From Rhodoblastus sp963703385 (GTDB lineage: Bacteria > Pseudomonadota > Alphaproteobacteria > Rhizobiales > Beijerinckiaceae), in contig OY969816.1 of assembly GCA_963703385.1 (NCBI GenBank), forward strand, positions 1,178,001 through 1,242,000: a stretch of 64,000 nucleotides of DNA, in the 5' to 3' direction. Made by a program: the position numbers and the translations under genes. Shown in pieces: positions 55,346-63,607 of the stretch. Below the pieces are notes generated by a model, which worked only from the letters and a program-made list of their open reading frames with translations, did no database searches and was not told the origin of the DNA. The stretch's first letter is position 1, and each line of letters begins with the position of its first letter.

Positions 55346-57106
55346 TCAGCAGCAGGCTCGCGCTGTCGGTCCGCGGCTCCCATGTTCATGCTCATGGGCG
55401 CGACCGCCGCCGTCCCCGGCGCGCCGACGAATTTCCTCCGCGAATTGGTCAAGCAGGGCGACGACCTCGGCGCTGGCCTCGCCAAGCTTGTCGATCGCCG
55501 CCAGGGCCTCTTCGAGCTCGCCGGCCTCGCGCGCTTTGAGAGCGGCGACGCCGAAAGCGTGCACGCGGCTGTGTGGTTCGACCAGCCGCTTGTAAGCGGA
55601 CACGTCTCCATATGCGGTTTGATTGTCGTACCATTTGCCGAGCCGGTAGTTGTGATGATCAGGAACCTCGACCGCCTTCCAGTTGCCGCGGCTCAAGACC
55701 GTATCGATGACGCGCTTGACGAAGAGAATGTGATCGATCTTGGCCATCTCGCACAGGGATTCCGCGGAATCCGGGCTGAAAAGGCTCGTGGCCAGTTCGG
55801 AAAAGCGCCGGTTTGTCCCGCGGACCTTTTCGTTCATGGATGCGATGACGCCGTCGTTCTCCGCCGCCACCTTGGCGACATGGGCGATGGCGCCGGCCAC
55901 TTCGGCGCTCGCCTCCTTCTGTTGTCCGAGAATGCCCGACACTTCGCCCATCTGGGTCACCACATTGGCGACGCGGTCGGCGATCGCATCCATCGCGTCG
56001 CCCGCCCTGTCGATGGCGACGCGCCCTTCGGCGACGGCGCTGGTCGAATGCTCCATGGTCTTGAGAATCTCGGCCATTCTCGTCCGCAGGGCGCCGATGC
56101 GGCGGGAAATGTCCTCGGTCGATTTCGACGTCTGGGTGGCGAGGGTTTTGACCTCGGAGGCCACGACCGCGAAGCCGCGGCCGGCCTCTCCCGCGCGGGC
56201 GGCCTCGATCGTCGCATTGAGGGCGAGGAGATTGGTCTGTCGCGCGATGCCCTCGATGACGGCGAGGACATCGCCGATCTCGGCGGATGCGGCGGAAAGG
56301 TCGTCGACGCTGGTGGAGGTTTTCTCGACCGCGGAAGAGATGTTGGCGATGGCCGAAGACACGTCGCGCATGGCCGCGCGTCCGAACGCGACGGCCTCGT
56401 CCGTCTGCGACGCTTCCCCCGAGGCGCCGTCGGCGTTGCGGGCGATTTCCGCGACCGAAGCCACCAGTTCGGACGCCGCCGCCGAAATCGACTGGCTGTT
56501 CTGGTTGACGATGGTCGTGTTGCGGGTCAGATGGGCGAGGTCGATCGCCGTCGCATTGGCGTCGGCGATCATATGGGCGGCATTGGTCAACCCGCTCAGC
56601 TTGTTTCCTTCGATCGATGCAATCGCGCGAACCGCCTCGACCCCGGTCTCATAGGCCGAATTCGACAGGATCATGTCGGTGAAGGCGCGCTCGATCAGGA
56701 GATCGGCAGCGGCCAGGAAGTTGGCGGGCGAAAAACGTAATTTCCGCGCCAGGCGCGGCAAGAGCTTCTTCAGCAGGAACGCGTAGCCCGCGATATACCA
56801 TCCCGACGACAGGTTGATCTTCACATGGGCCCTGCCGATTTTTTCGGAGCGCTCCGCGAAGCCGGCGGGAAGGGTTTGTTGAAAGAGCATTTTCCAATGT
56901 TCGATCTGCGCCGCTTTCAGCCTCGCGATTTTTTCGTTCGATTCGAGAAGATGATTGAATTCGCCCGATGCGCGCAGCGCGGCGTAAAATTCCATGAGAA
57001 TGTCGGGGATCGCCTGTTCGCATTCGTCCCAGAGGTTCAAGCCGTCCTTTCTTGGAACGTCGGAACGGGAGATGAATTGGGCGATCGATGCGACTTCTGG
57101 CGTCAT
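55346..57106 (-). CDS. Soluble globin-coupled methyl-accepting chemotaxis protein with degenerate CZB domain
   Basis: 586 residues, no transmembrane segment. Residues 1-150 resemble a protoglobin sensor with proximal heme histidine H94 in KIGRAHVKINLSSGWY. Residues 200-430 are the signalling coiled coil, with the hairpin tip RQTNLLALNATIEAARAGEA (289-308). Residues 450-540 are a CZB-like domain: H459, H484/H485, H512 and H516 remain, but the usual cysteine of the CxLGKWY motif is Tyr487. Probably senses O2, NO or CO in the cytoplasm and feeds a CheA pathway. Confidence 0.88.
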   Translation of the reverse strand: MTPEVASIAQFISRSDVPRKDGLNLWDECEQAIPDILMEFYAALRASGEFNHLLESNEKIARLKAAQIEHWKMLFQQTLPAGFAERSEKIGRAHVKINLSSGWYIAGYAFLLKKLLPRLARKLRFSPANFLAAADLLIERAFTDMILSNSAYETGVEAVRAIASIEGNKLSGLTNAAHMIADANATAIDLAHLTRNTTIVNQNSQSISAAASELVASVAEIARNADGASGEASQTDEAVAFGRAAMRDVSSAIANISSAVEKTSTSVDDLSAASAEIGDVLAVIEGIARQTNLLALNATIEAARAGEAGRGFAVVASEVKTLATQTSKSTEDISRRIGALRTRMAEILKTMEHSTSAVAEGRVAIDRAGDAMDAIADRVANVVTQMGEVSGILGQQKEASAEVAGAIAHVAKVAAENDGVIASMNEKVRGTNRRFSELATSLFSPDSAESLCEMAKIDHILFVKRVIDTVLSRGNWKAVEVPDHHNYRLGKWYDNQTAYGDVSAYKRLVEPHSRVHAFGVAALKAREAGELEEALAAIDKLGEASAEVVALLDQFAEEIRRRAGDGGGRAHEHEHGSRGPTARACC

Positions 57107-57319
57107 CGGAAGTTCCCGTTTGGACTGATCTCGACGGCTGTATGTTGTTTTTCGTGATCGAAAGGCGCGTTGCGCCGGCCGCTAAGTGTAAAACCGTTCA
57201 CGTCAGAATTTGCGCGCCGGTCAATGCCGCCCCGGCCGGTCCGCAATTGAACACGCGCCTTTGTGACACGATCGGCTTTCGCGAGGCTTGCGCGAGGGCT
57301 GCCGGAGCCGCTTATCCAG

Positions 57320-58066
57320 TCAGATTTCCGGCCGTTTGGCGAAAGCGCGCCACAGGCGGACCTGGGCGCGATAGAGCGGGCGAAGGGTCTCGCGGGCGAG
57401 CCTGTGCGACAGCGGCTTTTTTTTGGCCTGGATGGTCGAGCCGCCAATCCTGGCCGAGGCGTCGCGCACCCCCGAGGGTTTCAGGGCCAGAAGCTCGACG
57501 CCCGTCACCCAGGACATTTGCAGAAAAGTGTCCACCGGACGGTCGAATCTCTCGCTGGCTTCGAGCAGGCGCCTTGCGGCCTGGGCCGAGACGAACTGGG
57601 CGATGGCGCGCAAGGGCGGATTGCCGGGACGGATCAGGGCGACGCCTTCGCCTTGCGCGAGAATTTTTCCGCGCACGGGAGTTTTTTCCGAAGGCGCGAG
57701 GGCGTAGGCCCATAGCGGCCGGGTGTCGCGGGCGAGCGCAAAGGTTTTTGAGAATTGTTCCGGCTCGATCGCCGCGTCGTCCTCGAAAATCACGGCGTAA
57801 TCCAGTTTTTCCGCGAGAATCCGCCGCCACAGCGCGCGATGGCTCAGGAAAACCCCGATCTCGCCGCGATTGAGCGCGAACGGATAGAACGGCTGTTGCA
57901 GGCCCCGGCCATAGACCTTGTCGATTTCGTCCCGGGTGAGAAGCGCGCCGTCGGTGGCGTCGAAAATCTCGCTGGCGCAGGGCAGATCGGCGCGCAGGCG
58001 CTCGACCTGGGGCCGCCGTTGCGCCGCGCGTTGGAGATGGATGATGAAAGCCTTCGGGTCGGACAT
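57320..58066 (-). CDS. Glycosyltransferase family 25 protein
   Basis: A 248-residue protein: KAFIIHLQRAAQRRPQVERL start, GEIGVFLSHRALWRRI, and the FEDDA metal-binding acidic motif near residue 112, all typical of GT25 (LPS galactosyltransferase type). It likely adds a hexose to LPS core or another surface glycan in the cytoplasm. ATG 58066 has AGGAAAG upstream; the frame is open farther but without homology. It is divergent from the GT2 gene. Confidence 0.88.
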   Translation of the reverse strand: MSDPKAFIIHLQRAAQRRPQVERLRADLPCASEIFDATDGALLTRDEIDKVYGRGLQQPFYPFALNRGEIGVFLSHRALWRRILAEKLDYAVIFEDDAAIEPEQFSKTFALARDTRPLWAYALAPSEKTPVRGKILAQGEGVALIRPGNPPLRAIAQFVSAQAARRLLEASERFDRPVDTFLQMSWVTGVELLALKPSGVRDASARIGGSTIQAKKKPLSHRLARETLRPLYRAQVRLWRAFAKRPEI

Positions 58067-58211
58067 GGTCTTTCCTGGCCTGCGCCGGAGGCCCGGGACG
58101 TTTCTAGCCTCCCGGGCGCGGCCTGTCAGCGCTTTGCTTTGACAAAACCTGAGAGAATGTCTCTTGTGGCGCCGATTTCCGGATGCGCAAGGTTGTCCCA
58201 AAGGTTGCCTC

Positions 58212-59312
58212 ATGAGCGAAAAGCCCCCGCGTCTCGACGCCAGGGTCGAAATTCTGGCGGCGGACGCCCGACGGGAGGCCGAAAGGCGGCTCGCCGCCGG
58301 CGAAAAGCCCCGCCTTGCCCGGCTTTTCTTGTCGCCGACGCTGGATTTTCTTCGCGCTTATTTTGGCGGGCGGAGAGTCCTGAACGGGATGGCCGGCTTT
58401 ATCGACGCCCGCGCCGCGGGGCTTTCTGCCTTCATGACCGAGGCCGCCCATTTCCAGATCGCCAAAGGCGCCCAAGGGAGCGCCCAAACGCCCGACGCAC
58501 GAGCCGAAATTCCCGCCTTTCACGGCGCATCCTTGCCGCTATCGGCGACGATCATCTGCAAGAACGAAGGAAATTACATCAAAAAATGCGTGGAAAGCCT
58601 TGATGGATTTGATGAAATTATCGTCGTAGATTCTGGTTCGACCGACGCGACGCTGGACATTCTGCGCGGTTTTTCCGCGCGCGGCTGGCCGATAAAACTG
58701 ATCGAGCGCGAGTGGCCGGGCTATGCCAAGCAGAAGCAGTTCGCGTGGGAGCAGGCGACGCGCGACTGGGTTTTGAGCATCGATTCCGACGAATGGCTGG
58801 ACGACGACCTGCGGCGGGCGCTGCCGGCGCTGCTCGCCGCGCCTTCGGATGTGGTGGCGTGGAAATTGCGCCGGCCGCTGGCCTTTTATGGCCAGGAGCA
58901 GGTCGCGCCGAAAGGCGCGCGGCCCGAACGCATCACGAGGCTGGCGCGGCGCGGAAAAGTGCGTTTCGACGAAAGCGCCCTGGTTCACGAAGGGCTGGTG
59001 GCCGACGGCCGGATTCTCGAGGCCCGGCGGGGTTTTTTGCGCCACGACCGCGCCCTGCGCATCGACGCGCAGATCCTGAAGGAAATGACCTACGCCCGCC
59101 TCAAGGCGGAACAAAGATTTTTGCGCGGCAAAAGCCCGTCCCGGCTCAGGATCGTCGTCAATCCCTGGCTTTATTTCCTGCGCATTTTCTTCGTCAACCG
59201 CGTTTTTCTCTATCGGATCGACGGCTATATCCTGGCCCGCACCCGCGCCGCTTATTCGTTCATCGGCGAGACGCTGCATTATCAGTTCTCGCAAGAAAGC
59301 GAACGCTTGTAG
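58212..59312 (+). CDS. Glycosyltransferase family 2 protein (WaaE/KdtX-like) with duplicated terminal module
   Basis: 366 residues. The GT2 domain spans about 108-285: SATIICKNEGNYIKKCVES, VVDSGSTDAT and the DSDEWL acidic motif. Residues 288-358 are the usual C-terminal helical region (NPWLYFLRIFFVNRVFLYRI). Residues 14-82 are a second copy of that region (SPTLDFLRAYFGGRRVLNGM), placed before the catalytic domain. This looks like fusion to the tail of a lost upstream paralogue, or an internal duplication. Likely acts on lipopolysaccharide inner core. Confidence 0.88.
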   Translation: MSEKPPRLDARVEILAADARREAERRLAAGEKPRLARLFLSPTLDFLRAYFGGRRVLNGMAGFIDARAAGLSAFMTEAAHFQIAKGAQGSAQTPDARAEIPAFHGASLPLSATIICKNEGNYIKKCVESLDGFDEIIVVDSGSTDATLDILRGFSARGWPIKLIEREWPGYAKQKQFAWEQATRDWVLSIDSDEWLDDDLRRALPALLAAPSDVVAWKLRRPLAFYGQEQVAPKGARPERITRLARRGKVRFDESALVHEGLVADGRILEARRGFLRHDRALRIDAQILKEMTYARLKAEQRFLRGKSPSRLRIVVNPWLYFLRIFFVNRVFLYRIDGYILARTRAAYSFIGETLHYQFSQESERL

Positions 59313-59562
59313 CGTCTCAATAGGGCGGATTGCGGACGATCCCGAGCGGTGCCGGCAAGGGCCGCTTGGCGCCATCAGCGGAAATTCGCAGTTGGCCGGC
59401 CCGAATTCTGGCGTCGACCCTTTCCTGCCCGTCAGGATAACCGAGCAGACGACCGCATCATAATGGGTAGCGGTCATTTCACCTGCGCCGTGACGACCCG
59501 TCGCGACGTCGCGCGAAACTGTGCCGCCACGCATGTCGCGGCGACTCGTCCGACCCGACAAG

Positions 59563-60231
59563 TCAGCCGATGAAGCGTGGGAAGAGAATGTTATTCTCGA
59601 TGTGAATATGTTCCACCAAATCGTCGGACAGTTTCTTCAAGCCCGCATAAAGCGCGCGCCACGAGCTGCATGCGCCTTGCGGAGGTTGCATGTCGTCGGT
59701 CGCTGCCGCCAAAGCCTCCAAAGCGTCGCGATGTTCGACATGCTCCGCGCGCATCGCGGCGATGGGCGCGGAAACCATCGGATGAGGAGCGCGCATTAAC
59801 CGAAAGAGCACGATCTCCTCCTTCTCCAAATGCGCTCCGAGGTCTTCGTTCATTCGCTCCAGGAATTGCGCCAATCCTCTTGGCGCCTCAGGATGGTCGG
59901 CATGGACGCGTTCGACGCGCCGCGCCAGCTGAACGAGTTCCGGAAGCTCGCGCCTGTGGGTGTCGTGATAGCGCGCCACGATGAATTCGATCAGCTCGTC
60001 CGTCTCGCGAGGCGCGTCGCCCGGCTGATGGATCAGCGCCGCGATTTGGCGTTCAATGTCGTCAAGCTCAAGGCCGCGCTTCCGCACCGCTTCGGCGAGC
60101 GAAGTGGCGCCGCCGCAGCAATAGTCAAGCTTGTATTTGCGGAAGATCGCCGTCGCGCCTGGCGCGTGAACCGCGATCTCCCCGATGGGAAGCGCACCAA
60201 AACTCGGTTCCGCCAGTCTTATTTCAATCAT
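59563..60231 (-). CDS. Iron-sulfur cluster repair di-iron protein (RIC/YtfE/ScdA family)
   Basis: A 222-residue protein. The N-terminal domain has the DYCCGG motif (C38, C39); the C-terminal hemerythrin-like domain supplies di-iron histidines in ARYHDTHRRELPEL, LGAHLEKEE, EHVEHRDAL and VEHIHIENNILFPRF. The family restores iron-sulfur clusters damaged by NO or oxidants and is often induced with denitrification genes. ATG 60231 gives homology from IEIRLAEPSFG; an upstream in-frame leader is not conserved. Confidence 0.92.
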   Translation of the reverse strand: MIEIRLAEPSFGALPIGEIAVHAPGATAIFRKYKLDYCCGGATSLAEAVRKRGLELDDIERQIAALIHQPGDAPRETDELIEFIVARYHDTHRRELPELVQLARRVERVHADHPEAPRGLAQFLERMNEDLGAHLEKEEIVLFRLMRAPHPMVSAPIAAMRAEHVEHRDALEALAAATDDMQPPQGACSSWRALYAGLKKLSDDLVEHIHIENNILFPRFIG

Positions 60232-60795
60232 TTCCAGCCTCGGTCCAAATAGGATGCTTCGATTGACGCCAAGCCGGATTTTCGTCTCGACCGGCCAAAT
60301 ATCGTTGCGCCGGCGCAACCAATTTCGCCGGAGTTGCGTCGGAACGAAGCTGATGGTTTCTTCGTTCAAAAGGCCGGACGCGCCGTGAACGCCGAAGGCT
60401 GAACCTGGGCCAGAATATATCCGGTCGCCGCCTTCGGGACTTTGACGACGCTTCCACGACTTACTTCGACAACGGGCTCCTTTGGGCAGACATCGCTTTT
60501 ATTGCGCCGCAACAACGATTGGCGGCGAAAACTGGTGAATTGCGGGACTTCTGGACCGTCGCAAAGATTGTGAGCTATCCTTTGACCTGGGCCAGCAGAC
60601 AGGCTTGTCCCAGCGGCGTTTTCCGGAGGGAGCGGGCGCCGCAGCCAGATTGTCCCGCGCGTGTGTCGCGGCGCGGAATCCGCAATCGAGCGCGGGCAAT
60701 CGCAGTCGAATGGCGGCGGGCATAACCTCGCCACAACGGATCTTTCTTAAAGCGGCAGATTGAAGCCGACGAGGAGGAAACAAAGGCGAAAGTAG
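60232..60795. other. Divergent region between the RIC gene and the LysR gene
   Basis: 564 bp with no recognisable gene; the open frames on both strands have no familiar motif. It contains the TTG-N8-CAA palindrome at 60305 and must hold both divergent promoters. The LysR start is preceded by GAGGAGGAAACAAAGGCG. Confidence 0.5.
60305..60318 (-). promoter_or_regulatory. Candidate CRP/FNR-family (NnrR-like) operator upstream of the RIC gene
   Basis: TTGCGCCGGCGCAA is a perfect palindrome of the TTG-N8-CAA form used by NnrR/DNR-type NO regulators. Its centre is 80 bp before the RIC start. Flanking positions do not match the FNR consensus, so this is a suggestion only. Confidence 0.35.
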
Positions 60796-61638
60796 ATGGA
60801 TGTCTGTCTTGCACGTACTTACGTTATGGTGGCTTCGACCGGCAGTTTCGCCGCAGCGGCTGAAAAACTGAACATCACCCAAACCGCGGTCAGCGCGCGC
60901 ATACGAACCTTGGAAGAGCAACTCGGACGGCCGCTCTTCGTTCGATCCAAGGCGGGAGCGAAGCTGACGGTCGCCGGCGAACGTTTCTTTCGTCATGCCA
61001 CCAGTCTCGTCCGGACATGGGAGATCGCCCGTCAGCAGATCGCCGTGCCAGCCGGCCGCAGCGAAGGCGTGAGCGTCGGCGTGGAGTTTAGCCTATGGGA
61101 TCCGCCCTTCGCCGACTGGCTTGTCTGGATGCATCGTCACCGACCCGATATCGCCATTCGCGCCGAAGTGGATTCGTCCTCGGACCTGATGGAAAAAATT
61201 GGCGACGGGTCGCTCGATATAGGCGTGCTGCACAATCCGCCGCAACAATCGGAACTGGTCGCCGAATTGCTTTGCGAGGAGAAACTGATTCTGGTGACGA
61301 CCGCGGAAGGCGGCGGATTCGATCCCGACGCTTATATTCTGACTGATTGGGGACCGACCTTCCTGGCCAATCACCAGGCGGCCGCCGCAACGCCGCCCAA
61401 TCCGCCCGTTTCGATCAACCTGGGTCCGCTGGCGCGAAATTATCTGCTCGCCGTTGGCGGATCCGGCTATTTTCGTGAGGGATCGGTTCAAACCCTGCTC
61501 GCCCAGGGACGCCTGCGACGCATCCCTGACGCTCCGGAGTTCTCGCACTCCATTTATATCGTTCATTCGGCCCAACGCGACAAAGAGCTGATCGATCTGC
61601 TGCGCCGATCATTGCGGGACTGCTTTGTCAGACGATGA
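60796..61638 (+). CDS. LysR-family transcriptional regulator
   Basis: A 280-residue regulator. Residues 5-63 form the winged helix-turn-helix (GSFAAAAEKLNITQTAVSAR, then RTLEEQLGRPLFVR). The effector domain follows and is slightly short. Its target is unknown; divergent to the RIC gene and convergent with the rubrerythrin-like gene, it may control one of them. Confidence 0.9.
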   Translation: MDVCLARTYVMVASTGSFAAAAEKLNITQTAVSARIRTLEEQLGRPLFVRSKAGAKLTVAGERFFRHATSLVRTWEIARQQIAVPAGRSEGVSVGVEFSLWDPPFADWLVWMHRHRPDIAIRAEVDSSSDLMEKIGDGSLDIGVLHNPPQQSELVAELLCEEKLILVTTAEGGGFDPDAYILTDWGPTFLANHQAAAATPPNPPVSINLGPLARNYLLAVGGSGYFREGSVQTLLAQGRLRRIPDAPEFSHSIYIVHSAQRDKELIDLLRRSLRDCFVRR

Positions 61639-61670
61639 AACGGCGCCGGCGTCGGCGCCGGCGCAAGTTT

Positions 61671-62552
61671 TTAACGACTTTTGTCGCTTCCAAACAGGGC
61701 ATTGCTGCGCGCGCCTCCGGCCAAGGCAAGCCGGGCGACAATTTGGCCGGCAAGTTTTTGCGCCTCGGCGACGACGGCTTCGTCACTGGCGTGTTCGGCG
61801 ATTGAAGCGTAGCGGTCGAAACATTCTTCGAGTGCGCGCAAGCCATCGACGGCGCCGCGCAATTTGAGCATCGTTATGGCCGCGGCTCCTTCGGCAGATT
61901 GGAGCTCCTCTTCGGCCAGACGGCGAAAGATTTTCGCGTCGGATAATTCTCCGATTTCACAAAGCGCGTCAGCCAAGGCGGCGTGGGCGGCGGCCATTTC
62001 CGCGTCCCAGCGCCACGCCAGCGCGCGCAGATCGTCGATATTTTGCGGCGTTTCGATCTTCGCCGGCCTATGCTCGTGAAAAGCTTTGCGGCGATATTGC
62101 CGAAGCAATGCGGCGTGTTGCAGTTCGTCGGACGCAATTTCTTCCGCCAAGGCGCGAATTTCCGCGCTTTCTGCTTCGGCCGCGACATAGCTGTAAAAGG
62201 CGAAAGCGCGTTCCTCATTGCGGACGGCGAAGGCTAGCGCCTGATAGACGCTCAGCTCGGCCCCGCGCGCTTCGTCTTCGTCGAACGCCGGCGGCGTCTC
62301 CCATTTTACGTGAGCGGTATCCGGCTTACGGCCGAACAGCGTCAAACCGCGTTCGCCGATCTGCTCCGCATGACGATCCTCCATTTTGGCGAGCGCGTCG
62401 AATTGCGCCGCCATGCCGGCATCGCCCTGCCGAGCCATCCGCTCCGCCAGGCTGCGATAGCGCGCCGCGGCTTCCTGCTCCAAAGCCTCGGCGACCGCAA
62501 GAAGATCGTCGGCGGAATCCATACGAACATTGACTTGGCCGGTGTCGCCCAT
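61671..62552 (-). CDS. Rubrerythrin-like/ferritin-like di-iron protein
   Basis: 293 residues. Residues 1-160 form a four-helix bundle with the di-iron ligand set in order: Glu in LEQEAAARY, E-x2-H in KMEDRHAEQ, Glu in RNEERAFAFY, E-x2-H in SDELQHAALLRQ. A further helical half follows to the C terminus (WRWDAEMAAAHAALADAL). No rubredoxin CxxC domain is present. It starts 53 bp after nosX on the same strand, so it may be the last gene of the nos operon; peroxide or NO protection is possible. ATG 62552 follows GGGGAGATGG. Confidence 0.78.
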   Translation of the reverse strand: MGDTGQVNVRMDSADDLLAVAEALEQEAAARYRSLAERMARQGDAGMAAQFDALAKMEDRHAEQIGERGLTLFGRKPDTAHVKWETPPAFDEDEARGAELSVYQALAFAVRNEERAFAFYSYVAAEAESAEIRALAEEIASDELQHAALLRQYRRKAFHEHRPAKIETPQNIDDLRALAWRWDAEMAAAHAALADALCEIGELSDAKIFRRLAEEELQSAEGAAAITMLKLRGAVDGLRALEECFDRYASIAEHASDEAVVAEAQKLAGQIVARLALAGGARSNALFGSDKSR

Positions 62553-62605
62553 CCGCCATCTCCCCACGCATCCAGCCCAACCGCAGAGCATCTTCGGCGT
62601 CGCCT

Positions 62606-63607
62606 TTACGCCCGCTGCGTCAGCCGCGAACCGTCGGGACGGATAAAATGCGCCGTTAGTCCAAGCTTGCGAACGACTGGCGCGGTCGCTTCCTCCGGCA
62701 TCACGCTGAAGGCGGTTGAAAGAGCGTCCGCTTCGGTCGCCGTCGCGGCCTCGACCGAAACCGACAGCCAACGCCAGCTCGTATGGCCCGTCCGCGGCTC
62801 GAACAGATGATTGAAACGTCCCGCCGCATCGAATGTCGTGCCGTAGCCGGCCGAAGTCGCGACTGCCCGGTCCTCCAGCGCTATCCGTTCGGTGATCCTT
62901 GTCGGCGCGCGCGGATCCTCAAGGCCGACGGACCAGGGGCCGCCCGCCGGATGCGAGCCGAGCGCGTAGATTTCGCCCATATTCACCATGGCGTGTTCGA
63001 CCCCGCCGGCGCGCAGCACATCGACGACTCGGTCGGTGACATAACCCTCGCCTATGCCGTTCAGCGTAACGCTCATCGCCGGCCGGGTGAGACGAATCCG
63101 GTCCTCGGCCACCTCAAGCGCATCCTGCCCGATGCGCGCCACGGCCGCGGCCAACTCGGCGTCGGAGGGGCCCGCAGGCGAAGCGCCGGGGCGCGAAAAA
63201 TACGCCGCATAAAGATCCCACAGGGGCTGCACCGTCACGTCGAACGCCCCGCCGGTCAAGTCGCCGTAATGGCGACTTTCGGAAAGCGCCCGCACCAGAT
63301 CGAATGGCGGGTTTTCTAAAGCGCCATCACGATTGAGCAGCGAAATTGCGCTTTCGGGCCGGTAGAGGCTCAGTTGCTTTTCGAGGCGCTCCACTTCCGC
63401 AAGGCTGGCCATGATCAGCTTGTCGGCGATGGCCGGATCGGGATGATGGATCTGCATGCTGGCGTCGGCGCCAAGAGCGGCGCCGGACCAGACTCGCAAG
63501 AGAGGATTTTTCGACGGCGCGCCCCAACCGGCGGCAAAAGGCAACAGCGGCAAACCGCCGGCGGCGGCAGCAATCGCGATAAAGCGGCGGCGAGTTGTCT
63601 GCATCAT
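62606..63607 (-). CDS. nosX: FAD:protein FMN transferase of the ApbE family (NosX)
   Basis: A 333-residue exported protein. Tat signal with TRRRF at residues 5-9. ApbE signatures: LSLYRPESAISLLNR, GGAFDVTVQPLWDLY, NGIGEGYVTDRVVD, MVNMGEIYALG and TSAGYG. ApbE proteins attach FMN covalently to Thr of partner flavoproteins; in nos clusters NosX flavinylates NosR, the electron donor to N2O reductase. Overlap of 4 bp with nosL supports that role over a general ApbE. Confidence 0.88.
   Translation of the reverse strand: MMQTTRRRFIAIAAAAGGLPLLPFAAGWGAPSKNPLLRVWSGAALGADASMQIHHPDPAIADKLIMASLAEVERLEKQLSLYRPESAISLLNRDGALENPPFDLVRALSESRHYGDLTGGAFDVTVQPLWDLYAAYFSRPGASPAGPSDAELAAAVARIGQDALEVAEDRIRLTRPAMSVTLNGIGEGYVTDRVVDVLRAGGVEHAMVNMGEIYALGSHPAGGPWSVGLEDPRAPTRITERIALEDRAVATSAGYGTTFDAAGRFNHLFEPRTGHTSWRWLSVSVEAATATEADALSTAFSVMPEEATAPVVRKLGLTAHFIRPDGSRLTQRA

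Noticed and set aside
59313..59562. Possible gene remnant or transposase fragment between the GT2 and RIC genes
   Set aside because: Short open frames on both strands carry no recognisable motif and no inverted ends; left as unexplained intergenic sequence.
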